Shown in pieces: positions 16,251 through 24,904 of a DNA stretch of 64,000 bases (the stretch's first letter is position 1; each line of letters starts with the position of its first letter). Under the pieces are notes generated by a model. It worked only from the letters and a program-made list of their open reading frames with translations. It did not search any database and had not been told where the DNA came from. The position numbers were made by a program, and so were the translations under genes. The stretch lies in contig CAJYNG010000019.1 in assembly GCA_913775725.1 (NCBI GenBank), forward strand, positions 62,001-126,000. Reading direction: 5' to 3'. This stretch comes from an uncultured Stenotrophomonas sp. GTDB lineage: Bacteria > Pseudomonadota > Gammaproteobacteria > Xanthomonadales > Xanthomonadaceae.

Positions 16251-19145
16251 ATGAATTTGAAGTCCAACAAGCTGCGCGATGCGGTTGTCATCGCGCTGGT
16301 CGCCGGTGCCTCCATCGCGACCGCCCAGGCCCAGGAGGCCACGGGTGCGACCAACCTGGATCGCATCCAGGTCACCGGTTCGCGCATCCGTTCGGTTGAC
16401 CTGGAAACCCAGCAGCCGGTCCTGACCCTGTCACGCGAAACGATCCAGCAGACCGGCCGTACCAACGTTGCCGAAGTGCTGCAGCAGATCGCCACCAACG
16501 GTGCAGCCATCAACACCCAGTTCAACAACGGTGGCGACGGCTCGGCCGGTGTCGACCTGCGTAACCTGGGTTCCTCGCGCACCCTGGTGCTGGTCAACGG
16601 CCGTCGCTGGGTGCAGGCCCTGGACGGCACCGTCGATCTGAACACCATCCCGACCGCCATCGTCGAGCGCATTGAAGTCCTGAAGGACGGCGCCTCTTCG
16701 ATCTACGGTTCGGATGCCATCGCCGGCGTGGTCAACATCATCACGCGCGACAACTTCAACGGTGGCGAAGCGCACGTCTACTACGGCCAGTTCAGCAAGG
16801 GTGATGGCCAGCGCCAGGCGCTGGACCTGACCCTGGGCAGCAGCAATGACCGCAGCAGCCTGGTGTTCGGCGCCAGCTACGTGAAGGAAAAGGCCGTCAT
16901 GGCCGGCGCGCGCAAGATCTCGCGCGATCCGGTGTACGGCCTGGGCGCTTCGCAGTACAGCGGCCAGACCTCGTCGGGCGGCTACTGGGACCTGACCATC
17001 GATGACGTCGGTACCGACGATTACGACGCGTGGAGCGACCTGGCAGGCAGCGACGACCCGGCAACTGCTGCACGTGCCGGGCTCAACCGTCGCGTGATCA
17101 ACCCGGGTGCCGCCGGCACCGACATCAACAACTACCACAACTTCAGCAGCGCCGACGCCTACAACTACGCCAAGGACAACTACCTGCGCACGCCGCAGGA
17201 GCGCAAGTCGATCTACATCCAGGGGCGTTACGACCTGACTGATTCGATCTCCCTGCGCACCGACGCGCTGTACAACCAGCGTCTGTCGGCCCAGCAGCTG
17301 GCCGGCTACCCGCTGAGCGCGGGCAGCTACCTCGGTGGCAACCAGGGCCTGTCGGCCGACAGTTATTACAACCCGACCCGCCTGACCGACAATCCGCGCG
17401 AACTGAACTGGAACCGCCGCCTGGTCGAACAGGACCGTTACTACGAACAGGACGTCAAGACCTTCCATTGGTATGGTGGCCTTGAAGGTTCGTTCGAAGT
17501 GGCCGGCCGCTACTTCAACTGGGATGCCGGTGCCGCCTACAACGTCTCCGACCAGGTCGATACCCAGGTTGGCGACGTGAACATGGGCAACCTGTACCAG
17601 GCCACCGGTGCGTCCTTCCTGGACACCGACGGCGTGGTCAAGTGCGGTGCGCCGGGTGCTGTCATTGCCGGCTGCGTACCGTTCAACCCGTTTACCAGCG
17701 CCGGCACCATGCCGCAGGACCAGCTGGACTACATCCTGTTCAACGCCAAGGACAAGTTCCAGAACAAGTCCAAGTCGTTCACCGCCAACCTGTCCGGCGA
17801 CATCGTCGAACTGCCGGGCGGCATGATGGGCTTCGCCGCCGGTGTGGAAAGGCGCAAGGAATCGGGCTACGACATGCCTGACGCGTTCGTGTCGGCCGGT
17901 CTGAGCTCGGGCAATGGCCGCAAGCCGACGTCCGGTGCCTACGACCTGACCGATGTCTACCTGGAACTGGCCGTGCCGCTGCTGAAGGACCTGCCGGGCG
18001 CCAAGTCGCTGGAACTCAGCGCCGCCACCCGTCGTTCGGACTACAGCAACTTCGGTTCGACGCTGAACAGCAAGTTCGGATTCAAGTGGAAGCCGATCGA
18101 AGACCTGATGGTCCGCGGCAACTGGGCCGAGGGCTTCCGTGCTCCGTCCATTTCCAACCTGTTCGGTGGTGCCGGTGAAGCCTACGACAGCTACGGTGAT
18201 CCGTGCTCGATCGGCAGCCCGTACATCGGCAATGCTGCCGTTGCCTCCCGCTGTGCGGCGGCAGGCATTCCCGCCAGCTACCAGCAGCGCGAGGGCTACG
18301 GCGGCCAGACCGCATGGCCGTTCGAGTGGAAGTCGAACCAGGAGCTGAGCCCGGAAACGTCGACCTCCAAGAGCCTGGGTATCGTCTACAGCCCGAGCTT
18401 CGTGCGCGGCTTCGACGTGTCGCTGGACTGGTGGAAGATCAACATCAAGGACGTGATCAGCCGCCCGACCGCCGACTACATGCTCGAGCAGTGCTATGTG
18501 CAGGGCAACGCCGGCTGGTGTGACGTGCTGGGCAACTCGGGCCTGACCCGCAATGCCCTCGGCCAGATCACCTACATGGCCCGCTACCTGCAGAACCTGG
18601 GTGAGCTGGAAGTGGAAGGTTACGACCTGACCATGCGTTACCAGCTGCCGGATACCCGCTATGGTTCGTTCTCGTTCGTGTGGGACAGCGTCTACATGAG
18701 CAAGTACCGCACCAAGGCCACCCCGGAATCGGAGTGGGATCCGTCCGAAGTCGGCGGCTACACCCGCGACTCCCCGATCTGGCGCATCCGCTCGAACCTG
18801 ACCGCCAACTGGACCTATGGTGATTTCGGTGTGAGCTGGACCGTGCGTTACTTCTCGGGCCTGAACGAGAACTGCAAGTTCCCGGGCGTGGCTGAGTTGT
18901 GCAGCAACCCGGACAAGATCGGCCTGGAAGGCCGTCCGGACCCGGAAAACCACCTGGCCGCCACCACCTACCACGACCTGCAGGTCCGCTATAACCTGCC
19001 GTGGAACGGCACCGTCTCGGTCGGTCTGACCAACGTATTCGACAAGGAACCGCCGGTGGCCACGCAGGCCTTCGCCAACTCCTTCGACTACCAGTACGAC
19101 ACCCCGGGGCGCTACATGTACATGGAGTACCGCCAGCGCTTCTGA
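16251..19145 (+). CDS. TonB-dependent outer-membrane receptor
   Basis: 964 residues. A signal peptide (1-27, ...IATAQAQ) leads to VTGSRI just ahead of the plug domain (about 45-170: LQQIATNGAAINTQ, LRNLGSSRTLVLVNGRRW, IERIEVLKDGASSIYGSDAIAG), then a 22-strand barrel ending in the outer-membrane signature ...YMEYRQRF with terminal Phe. An unusually good Shine-Dalgarno (GGAGAGAGAG) precedes the ATG. This is the large xanthomonad receptor class whose substrates (saccharides, peptides, siderophores) are rarely assigned; no pathway genes adjoin it. The AT-rich leader with a direct repeat suggests regulation. Confidence 0.93.
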   Translation: MNLKSNKLRDAVVIALVAGASIATAQAQEATGATNLDRIQVTGSRIRSVDLETQQPVLTLSRETIQQTGRTNVAEVLQQIATNGAAINTQFNNGGDGSAGVDLRNLGSSRTLVLVNGRRWVQALDGTVDLNTIPTAIVERIEVLKDGASSIYGSDAIAGVVNIITRDNFNGGEAHVYYGQFSKGDGQRQALDLTLGSSNDRSSLVFGASYVKEKAVMAGARKISRDPVYGLGASQYSGQTSSGGYWDLTIDDVGTDDYDAWSDLAGSDDPATAARAGLNRRVINPGAAGTDINNYHNFSSADAYNYAKDNYLRTPQERKSIYIQGRYDLTDSISLRTDALYNQRLSAQQLAGYPLSAGSYLGGNQGLSADSYYNPTRLTDNPRELNWNRRLVEQDRYYEQDVKTFHWYGGLEGSFEVAGRYFNWDAGAAYNVSDQVDTQVGDVNMGNLYQATGASFLDTDGVVKCGAPGAVIAGCVPFNPFTSAGTMPQDQLDYILFNAKDKFQNKSKSFTANLSGDIVELPGGMMGFAAGVERRKESGYDMPDAFVSAGLSSGNGRKPTSGAYDLTDVYLELAVPLLKDLPGAKSLELSAATRRSDYSNFGSTLNSKFGFKWKPIEDLMVRGNWAEGFRAPSISNLFGGAGEAYDSYGDPCSIGSPYIGNAAVASRCAAAGIPASYQQREGYGGQTAWPFEWKSNQELSPETSTSKSLGIVYSPSFVRGFDVSLDWWKINIKDVISRPTADYMLEQCYVQGNAGWCDVLGNSGLTRNALGQITYMARYLQNLGELEVEGYDLTMRYQLPDTRYGSFSFVWDSVYMSKYRTKATPESEWDPSEVGGYTRDSPIWRIRSNLTANWTYGDFGVSWTVRYFSGLNENCKFPGVAELCSNPDKIGLEGRPDPENHLAATTYHDLQVRYNLPWNGTVSVGLTNVFDKEPPVATQAFANSFDYQYDTPGRYMYMEYRQRF

Positions 19146-19178
19146 TGGAAGCACCGGTGTAAGCAGCAGAACTACAGT

Positions 19179-19204
19179 ACGGGGCCCTTCGGGGCCCCGT
19201 TTCT
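19179..19204 (+). terminator. Intrinsic terminator of the TonB receptor gene
   Basis: ACGGGGCCC-TTC-GGGGCCCCGT stem-loop followed by TTTCTGTT, 33 nt after the stop. Confidence 0.85.
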
Positions 19205-19240
19205 GTTGCAGGGCCGGTGCACGGCATCACGGCAACACAA

Positions 19241-19272
19241 AACAAAAAGGCCGCAGCAGGGCTGCGGCCTTT
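19241..19272 (-). terminator. Intrinsic terminator of the TetR gene
   Basis: Twelve-bp stem AAAGGCCGCAGC/GCTGCGGCCTTT; read on the minus strand it is followed by a T-run (TTTTTGTT). It lies 22 nt past the TetR stop. Confidence 0.85.
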
Positions 19273-19294
19273 CGCACGCTCCAGCGCGGCGGAC

Positions 19295-19897
19295 TCAGCC
19301 GTTCGGAATCAGCGTCTCGATCAGGTGCTCGACGTAGGCCTCGAAATCCTCGCGCGCCTGCTTGGGTTGCTGCAACTGCAGCGACAGCTGCAGGAAGCCG
19401 ACATAGGCCGCGTAGGCCAGGCGCGCGCGATGGCGTGCATCGGTCGAACTGAGTCCGGCCTGGCGGAACGAGGCGATCAGATAGTCGAGGCGGCGCTGCG
19501 ACACCCGGTCGATCACCGGGCGCACCATCGGGTGGTCCAGCGCCTTCAGCAGCTCGCTGTAGATGATGTGCGGCTGCACTTCATGCGCCACCATCTGGAA
19601 CAGCTGGCGCAGGCGCACACGCGGATCCGGCACGTCTTCCAGGCTGCCGAACACCTGTTCCTGTTCGAACAGTTCCCAGCGTTCCAGTGCGGCCTGCAGC
19701 AAGGCGTCGCGCGAAGGGAAATGCCAGTAGAAACTGCCCTTTGTCACGCCCAGCCGCCGTGCCAGCGGCTCCACCGCGACGGCGCCTACGCCTTGTTCAG
19801 CAATCAGGTCGAGGGCCGCCTGGGCCCAGTCTTCGGCACTCAGGCGGCTATTGCGGCCGGCGCGCGGTTCGCCGGCGGAAGCGTCAGGTTGATTCAT
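19295..19897 (-). CDS. TetR-family transcriptional regulator
   Basis: 200 residues. The N-terminal helix-turn-helix (about 19-66) has the family signature LARRLGVTKGSFYWHFPSRDALL; the C-terminal domain is a ligand pocket of unknown specificity. It is divergent from the hydrolase-fadE pair, whose promoter carries a perfect 18-nt palindrome, so it probably represses that pair and senses an acyl-type ligand (inference from context, as in FadR/PsrA-like TetR proteins). Confidence 0.9.
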   Translation of the reverse strand: MNQPDASAGEPRAGRNSRLSAEDWAQAALDLIAEQGVGAVAVEPLARRLGVTKGSFYWHFPSRDALLQAALERWELFEQEQVFGSLEDVPDPRVRLRQLFQMVAHEVQPHIIYSELLKALDHPMVRPVIDRVSQRRLDYLIASFRQAGLSSTDARHRARLAYAAYVGFLQLSLQLQQPKQAREDFEAYVEHLIETLIPNG

Positions 19898-20003
19898 GCG
19901 CTGATTTAACCATACGCCGGGGTTCGTTGCAGTACGCGATTGCTGGCGAAACCGTCAAAGTGGCCTCCAGAAGGACTGCCGCACTGCACCATACGATGCA
20001 GTA

Positions 20004-20042
20004 TTGACTTCCCACCCAAGCGATCCATACTAGCAAGTATGG
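20004..20042 (+). promoter_or_regulatory. Promoter with overlapping palindromic operator
   Basis: -35 TTGACT (20004-20009), 16-nt spacer, -10 CATACT (20026-20031). The palindrome CCATACT-AGCA-AGTATGG (20025-20042) covers the -10, the predicted start site and the ATG at 20039. It is an obvious binding site for the divergent TetR protein. A start near 20038 leaves no leader. Confidence 0.65.
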
Positions 20043-20956
20043 TTACGTCCCCTACTCCCGCTGCGTTCCATGATCTGCGCCTGGACGCTGCCCATGGCGC
20101 ACGCCTGACAGCGACCGCCAGCGACCACGGCCGGCGCGGCCGGGTGCTCTTCGCACATGGCTTCGGCCAGACGCGTCATGCCTGGACCGCCACCGCCCGC
20201 GCATTGTCCGCGGCGGGTCTGCAGACCCTGGCCTACGACGCTCGCGGCCACGGCGACTCGGACTGGAATGCCGCCGACCTGCCCTATCACGGCGAACAGT
20301 TCGCCGATGATCTGATCGTGCTGGCCGGCGAGCAACCGCGCCCGCCGGTGCTGGTCGCGGCCTCGATGGGCGGCCTGTTCGGCCTGTTGGCCGAATCGCG
20401 CTGGCCTGGCCTGTTCTCGGCGATGGTGCTGGTCGACATCACCCCGCGCTGGGATACCGCCGGTGTCGAACGCATCCTGGCCTTCATGACCGCCCATCCC
20501 GACGGCTTCGCCTCGCTGACCCAGGCCGCCGACGTGATCTCGGCCTACATGCCGCACCGTCCGCGCAAATCCGAGCAGTCGCTGCGTGCGCTGCTGCGCG
20601 AGGACGGCCACGGCCGCTGGCGCTGGCACTGGGACCCGCGCCTGGTGGCCGAACTGGCCCGCGACAGCGAACAGCACCAGGACGCACTGGCCGAGGCCGC
20701 ACGCCAGGTGAAGTGCCCGCTGCTGCTGGTCAGCGGCGGTCGCAGTGACCTGGTCACGCCACAGACCGTGGCCGAATTCCTGGCGTTGGCGCCGCACGCG
20801 CGCCATGTACAGCTGCCGCAGGCCACACACATGGTCGCCGGCGATGACAACGACGCCTTTACCGCTACTGTGTTGGACTATCTGGACGTGTTGCCCGCAG
20901 CGGATGCTGCAGCTTCGTCCGCCACAAACGAGCACGTCACCGGAGCACGCTCATGA
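20039..20956 (+). CDS. Alpha/beta hydrolase
   Basis: 305 residues from ATG 20039 (MVTSPTPAAFHDL). The frame is open back to 19940, but that part covers the promoter. Features: LFAHGFGQTRHAW (oxyanion), YDARGHGDSDW, nucleophile serine in VAASMGGLFG, acid in GGRSDLVTP and His in QATHMVAGDDND. No signal peptide, so cytoplasmic. It overlaps fadE by 4 bases (ATGA), so it likely works with beta-oxidation, for example as an esterase, thioesterase or lipase feeding fatty acids (inference). Confidence 0.87.
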   Translation: MVTSPTPAAFHDLRLDAAHGARLTATASDHGRRGRVLFAHGFGQTRHAWTATARALSAAGLQTLAYDARGHGDSDWNAADLPYHGEQFADDLIVLAGEQPRPPVLVAASMGGLFGLLAESRWPGLFSAMVLVDITPRWDTAGVERILAFMTAHPDGFASLTQAADVISAYMPHRPRKSEQSLRALLREDGHGRWRWHWDPRLVAELARDSEQHQDALAEAARQVKCPLLLVSGGRSDLVTPQTVAEFLALAPHARHVQLPQATHMVAGDDNDAFTATVLDYLDVLPAADAAASSATNEHVTGARS

Positions 20957-23430
20957 GCATCGTTCTTCCCTTCCTCGCCCTGCTGCTGGCAGGCGCCTTC
21001 GTCGCCTACCACCGCATGCGGCTGGTTACCTGGACGCTGATCAGCGTGGCCCTGCTGGCCACCTGCTGGTTCATTCCCTACGTCAACCAGACCGCCACGA
21101 TCGTCGCGGCCGCTGTGCTGGCCGTCATCGCCGTGCCGCTGCTGCTGCCGTTCATCCGCAAGCCGCTGCTGACCGGCCCGATGATGAAGGTGTTCCGCAA
21201 GGTGCTGCCGCCGCTGTCGCAGACCGAGCGCATCGCGCTGGAAACCGGCTCGGTCGGCTTCGAGGGCGAACTGTTCACCGGTGATCCGGACTGGAACATC
21301 CTGCTCAACTATCCCAAGCCGCAGCTGACCGCCGAAGAACAGGCGTTCCTCGATGGCCCGGTGGAAGAGCTGTGCACCATGGTCAACGACTGGGAAATCA
21401 CCCACGTCCATGCCGACCTGCCGCCGGAGCTGTGGGCCTTCATCAAGAAGAACAAGTTCTTCGGCATGATCATCCCGAAGGAATACGGCGGCCTGGGCTT
21501 CTCCGCACTGGCCCACCACAAGGTCATCCAGAAGCTGGCCTCGGTGTCGTCGGTGGTCAGCTCCACCGTCGGCGTGCCGAACTCGCTGGGCCCGGGTGAG
21601 CTGCTGGTACATTACGGCACCCAGGAACAGAAGGACCAGTACCTGCCGCGCCTGGCCGATGGTCGCGAGGTGCCCTGCTTCGGCCTGACCGGTCCGTTCG
21701 CCGGTTCCGACGCCACCTCCATTCCGGACTACGGCATCGTCTGCAAGGGTGAGTGGAATGGCGAGCAGGTGCTCGGCGTCAAGCTGACCTTCGACAAGCG
21801 CTACATCACCCTGGCCCCGGTCGCTTCGCTGATCGGCCTGGCCTTCCGCATGTACGACCCGGATGGCCTGATCGGCGATACCCGTGACATCGGCATCACC
21901 CTGGGCCTGCTGCCGCGCGACACCGCCGGTGTTGAAATCGGCCGTCGCCACTTCCCGCTGAACTCGACCTTCCAGAACGGTCCGATCCGCGGCAAGGACG
22001 TGTTCATTCCGCTGACCCAGCTGATCGGTGGCGCAGCCATGGCGGGCAAGGGCTGGAACATGCTCAACGAGTGCCTGGCCGTGGGCCGCTCGATCACGCT
22101 GCCGTCCACCGCCAGTGGCGGTGCCAAGGCCGGTGCCGCCGTCACCGGCGCCTATGCACGCATCCGCAAGCAGTTCGGCCTGTCGGTCGGCCGCTTCGAG
22201 GGCGTGGAAGAAGCGCTGGCCCGCATCGGCGGCAAGGCCTACAAGATCAGCGCGCTGTCGCAGGCCACCGCTGCCGCCGTGGACCGCGGTGACGTGCCGT
22301 CGGTACCGTCTGCGATCGCCAAGTACCACTGCACCAACATGAGCCGTGAAGTGATCTCGGACATGATGGACGTGATCGGCGGCAAGGGCATCATCCTGGG
22401 CCCGCGCAACTTCGCCGGCCGCAGCTGGCAGGCTGCGCCGATCGCGATCACCGTGGAAGGCGCCAACATCATGACCCGCAGCCTGCTGATCTTCGGCCAG
22501 GGTGCGATCCTCTGCCACCCGTGGGTGCTGAAGGAAATGAAGGCCGCGCAGGATCCGGACACCCGCGCCGGCCTGCAGGACTTCGACCGCAGCCTGTTCG
22601 GCCACATCCGCTACGGCATCTCCAATGCCGTGCGTTCGTTCTGGTTCGGCCTGACCGGTGCACGCTTCGGCGCCGCCCCGGGCGACGCCTACACCCGCCG
22701 CTACTTCCGCAAGCTGGACCGTTACTCGGCCAACCTGGCGCTGATGGCCGACATCTCGATGATGACCCTCGGTGGCAAGCTGAAGTTCAAGGAATCGCTG
22801 TCCGGCCGCCTGGGCGACGTGCTGAGCCATGTCTACATGACCAGCGCCATGCTCAAGCGCTACCACGACGAAGGCGCACCGCAGGCCGACCAGCCGCTGC
22901 TGGCCTGGGCCTTCCATGACAGCGTGCACAAGATCGAAGAATCGCTGTCGGCCGCGCTGCGCAACTTCCCGATCCGTCCGATCGGCTGGCTGATGTGGGC
23001 GCTGATCTTCCCGCTGGGCCGTCGTGCCGAGGCTCCGGGCGACCGCCTGAGCCGCCGCGTCGCCGCCCTGCTGATGGCGCCGAATGAAGCCCGCGACCGC
23101 CTGGCCAGTGGCGTGTTCCTGACCCCGTGCGAGAACAACCCGGGTGGCCGCATCAACAGCTACCTGAGCAAGGCGATCATGGCGGAGCCGGTGGAGCGCA
23201 AGTTCCTGAAGGCACTGAAGAGCAAGGGCATCGAGGCGCTGGACTTCAACAGCCAGCTGGACGAAGCCGTGGCCGAGGGCGTGATCACCCAGGACGAGCG
23301 CAGCCTGCTGGAAGAGCTGCGTACGCTGACGCTGGACACCATCACCGTGGACGACTTCGACACCCACGAACTGCGCGCGGCCAGCTACTACGACCGCCAG
23401 CACAAGGACCCGCATTCGCAGGCGGCCTGA
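20953..23430 (+). CDS. fadE: Acyl-CoA dehydrogenase FadE
   Basis: 825 residues, the size of E. coli FadE (814). N-terminal hydrophobic segments (about 5-70) attach it to the membrane; then the acyl-CoA dehydrogenase domains (KKNKFFGMIIPKEYGGLG, PCFGLTGPFAGSDATS, the large helical domain with GGKGIILGPRNF) and the extra C-terminal FadE region. It catalyses the first, FAD-dependent step of fatty acid beta-oxidation. Start and stop of its neighbour overlap (ATGA), implying co-translation with the hydrolase; the palindrome at 20025 likely controls both. Confidence 0.95.
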   Translation: MSIVLPFLALLLAGAFVAYHRMRLVTWTLISVALLATCWFIPYVNQTATIVAAAVLAVIAVPLLLPFIRKPLLTGPMMKVFRKVLPPLSQTERIALETGSVGFEGELFTGDPDWNILLNYPKPQLTAEEQAFLDGPVEELCTMVNDWEITHVHADLPPELWAFIKKNKFFGMIIPKEYGGLGFSALAHHKVIQKLASVSSVVSSTVGVPNSLGPGELLVHYGTQEQKDQYLPRLADGREVPCFGLTGPFAGSDATSIPDYGIVCKGEWNGEQVLGVKLTFDKRYITLAPVASLIGLAFRMYDPDGLIGDTRDIGITLGLLPRDTAGVEIGRRHFPLNSTFQNGPIRGKDVFIPLTQLIGGAAMAGKGWNMLNECLAVGRSITLPSTASGGAKAGAAVTGAYARIRKQFGLSVGRFEGVEEALARIGGKAYKISALSQATAAAVDRGDVPSVPSAIAKYHCTNMSREVISDMMDVIGGKGIILGPRNFAGRSWQAAPIAITVEGANIMTRSLLIFGQGAILCHPWVLKEMKAAQDPDTRAGLQDFDRSLFGHIRYGISNAVRSFWFGLTGARFGAAPGDAYTRRYFRKLDRYSANLALMADISMMTLGGKLKFKESLSGRLGDVLSHVYMTSAMLKRYHDEGAPQADQPLLAWAFHDSVHKIEESLSAALRNFPIRPIGWLMWALIFPLGRRAEAPGDRLSRRVAALLMAPNEARDRLASGVFLTPCENNPGGRINSYLSKAIMAEPVERKFLKALKSKGIEALDFNSQLDEAVAEGVITQDERSLLEELRTLTLDTITVDDFDTHELRAASYYDRQHKDPHSQAA

Positions 23431-23454
23431 TCGCCCGCGACACGCGTTGCCTTC

Positions 23455-23483
23455 GACGGCGGGCCTTGGCCCGCCGTCTTTCT
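23455..23483 (+). terminator. Intrinsic terminator after fadE
   Basis: Eleven-nt arms GACGGCGGGCC/GGCCCGCCGTC followed by TTTCT, 24 nt after the fadE stop and ahead of the thioesterase gene. Confidence 0.75.
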
Positions 23484-23506
23484 ATCCGACGACCGGAACA
23501 CAGACC

Positions 23507-23974
23507 ATGTCCACGCCCCTGCTCTCGCTTTACCACCGCCTGCAGCGCTGGCCCGCCGGCAACTGGCTGTTCTCGCGCGCGGTGTGTTTCAGGGCGCCCT
23601 ACTTCGCCAGCATCGCGCCACGCATCACCCGCCTGGAACACGGCCGCTGCGAAGGCACGCTGGCCGACCGACGCAGGGTGCGCAACCACATCGGTACGGT
23701 GCACGCGATCGCGATGTGCAACCTGGCCGAACTGACCGCCGGGCTGATGGTCGATGCGTCGTTGCCGAAGGGCATGCGCTGGATTCCGAAGGGGATGCAG
23801 GTGCAGTACCTGGCCAAGGCACGTGGCACGCTGCAGGCGGTGGCGCTGCCGGCGCAGCCGATCGTGGTCGCGGCCGAGGGCTATGCGCTGCCGGTGACGG
23901 TGAGCGTGCGCGACCGCGCGGGGACGGAGGTGTTCAGCGCGGTCATCGACATGTGGATGTCGCCGGCGAAGTAG
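23507..23974 (+). CDS. DUF4442 hotdog-fold (putative acyl-CoA thioesterase) protein
   Basis: 155 residues from ATG 23507; the longer frame from 23447 covers the fadE terminator. The sequence follows the DUF4442/hotdog pattern: RVRNHIGTVHAIAMCNLAELTAG with the central helix, then LPKGMRWIPKGMQVQYLAKARGT. Such proteins are thought to hydrolyse acyl-CoA. Its position after fadE fits lipid turnover, but a terminator separates them, so it is probably a separate transcript. Confidence 0.8.
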   Translation: MSTPLLSLYHRLQRWPAGNWLFSRAVCFRAPYFASIAPRITRLEHGRCEGTLADRRRVRNHIGTVHAIAMCNLAELTAGLMVDASLPKGMRWIPKGMQVQYLAKARGTLQAVALPAQPIVVAAEGYALPVTVSVRDRAGTEVFSAVIDMWMSPAK

Positions 23975-23985
23975 TGTTCCCGCGA

Positions 23986-24032
23986 ACGGCGCAGCCCCTC
24001 GTGGGTGGACGAAGCATGCGGTTTATCGGTTG
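23986..24032. repeat. Left end sequence of repeat locus B
   Basis: AACGGCGCAGCCCCTCGTGGGT (22 nt, positions 23986-24007) is the exact reverse complement of a stretch at 24447-24468, so locus B has terminal inverted repeats about 480 bp apart. Confidence 0.8.
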
Positions 24033-24136
24033 GGCCGGAGGGGGGGGGCCGGGCGGGGACGCCGCAAGTACGTCCCTGTAGGCTTAGCCGCGCCATCCAT
24101 GGCGCGGATACCCCGCCCGACCCCACCCCTCCGGCC
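24033..24136 (+). repeat. Three-way-junction repeat, locus B copy 1 (forward)
   Basis: Arms 24033-24058 and 24111-24136 (26 nt, two G-T-type mismatches) around a 52-nt core (24059-24110) with TAC-GTCCCT-GTA and CCGCGCCAT-CC-ATGGCGCGG. Confidence 0.85.
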
Positions 24137-24195
24137 TCGGACGGATCTCTGCGGCGTCCACCCACGGAAGAGAAAAAGAAGAGCAGAAGCAGAAG

Positions 24196-24223
24196 CAAAA
24201 ACGGCCCGTCGGCCGCTTTTTTC
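24196..24223. terminator. Candidate bidirectional terminator in the centre of locus B
   Basis: AAAAA-CGGCC-CGTC-GGCCG-C-TTTTTT: a short GC stem flanked by an A-run and a T-run, so it can end transcripts from both sides. It lies midway between the convergent thioesterase and DUF1304 genes. Confidence 0.65.
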
Positions 24224-24315
24224 ATGCGCGCAGAACCCACGAGCGCAGCGACCCGCTGTTGCTCTTGATCTTCTTTTTCTTCTCCGTGGGCTGGCCGCGC
24301 ACGGAAACTATCAGA

Positions 24316-24419
24316 GGCCGGGCGGGTTGGGTTCGCGGGGGTGTCCGCGGCATGGATGCCGCGGCCAAGCCTACAAGGACGTACTTGCGGCGTCCCCCGC
24401 GAACCCAACCCGCCCGGCC
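24316..24419 (-). repeat. Three-way-junction repeat, locus B copy 2 (reverse)
   Basis: Perfect 26-bp arms (24316-24341 and 24394-24419) around a 52-nt core; minus-strand reading gives TAC-GTCCTT-GTA and CCGCGGCAT-CC-ATGCCGCGG. Preceded by GGAAACTATCAGAGG. The right terminal repeat (24447-24468) abuts the stop of the DUF1304 gene. Confidence 0.85.
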
Positions 24420-24477
24420 AACCCCATGACAAGCTTTACGTGGCCAACCCACGAGGGGCTGCGCCGTTGGCTGGAAA

Positions 24478-24828
24478 CTACGCCACCGCGCGAAACACCA
24501 ACGCCAGGATCGCCGGCACCGCCTGGATCATGAAAATGCGCCGGCTCACGCTGTAGGCGCCGTAACACCCCGCCACCACCACACAGGCCAGCGAGAACGT
24601 CACCAGTGCCGGCTGCGCCATCACCAGCCCCACCACGATGCCCGCCGCCAGGAAGCCGTTGTAGAGGCCCTGGTTGGCCGCCAGAACGCGCGTGGTCTCT
24701 GCCTTCTCCGGCGTGTTGCGGAACGTCTTCAGGCCCAGCGGGCGGGTCCAAAGGAACATCTCCAGCACCAGGAAATAGACATGCAGCAGTGCGACCAGCA
24801 AGGTCAGGGCGAGTGCGATCCAGTACAT
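24478..24828 (-). CDS. DUF1304 membrane protein
   Basis: 116 residues, four predicted transmembrane helices, matching the DUF1304 family (LHVYFLVLEMFLWTRPLGLKTF near the N-terminus is characteristic in two parts: LHVYFLVLEMF and RPLGLKTF; then ANQGLYNGFLAAG). Function is unknown for the family. Its stop codon lies directly at the end of repeat locus B. Confidence 0.88.
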   Translation of the reverse strand: MYWIALALTLLVALLHVYFLVLEMFLWTRPLGLKTFRNTPEKAETTRVLAANQGLYNGFLAAGIVVGLVMAQPALVTFSLACVVVAGCYGAYSVSRRIFMIQAVPAILALVFRAVA

Positions 24829-24858
24829 GGGCGGTTCCTTGGACAGGGAAGAAGAATC

Positions 24859-24897
24859 GGGTCAGATCCCCTTCCCCATGGGAAAGGGATCTGACCC
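24859..24897. repeat. GGGGTCGGATCC-type palindrome, copy 2
   Basis: Seventeen-nt arms GGGTCAGATCCCCTTCC and GGAAAGGGATCTGACCC (one mismatch) with a CCATG-type loop. It lies in the 76-nt gap between the transporter stop and the DUF1304 start, both minus strand. Confidence 0.8.
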
Positions 24898-24904
24898 CGG
24901 AAAA

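Noticed and set aside
16431..19154. 907-codon frame opposite the TonB receptor
   Set aside because: Antisense shadow of a highly biased gene; no protein-like motifs, while the sense strand is a complete receptor.
20878..23415. 845-codon frame opposite fadE
   Set aside because: Same cause: antisense of a GC-biased gene with a full family match on the other strand.
24033..24419. Locus B as a transposase-bearing insertion sequence
   Set aside because: There is no transposase frame inside; at most it is a non-autonomous element.
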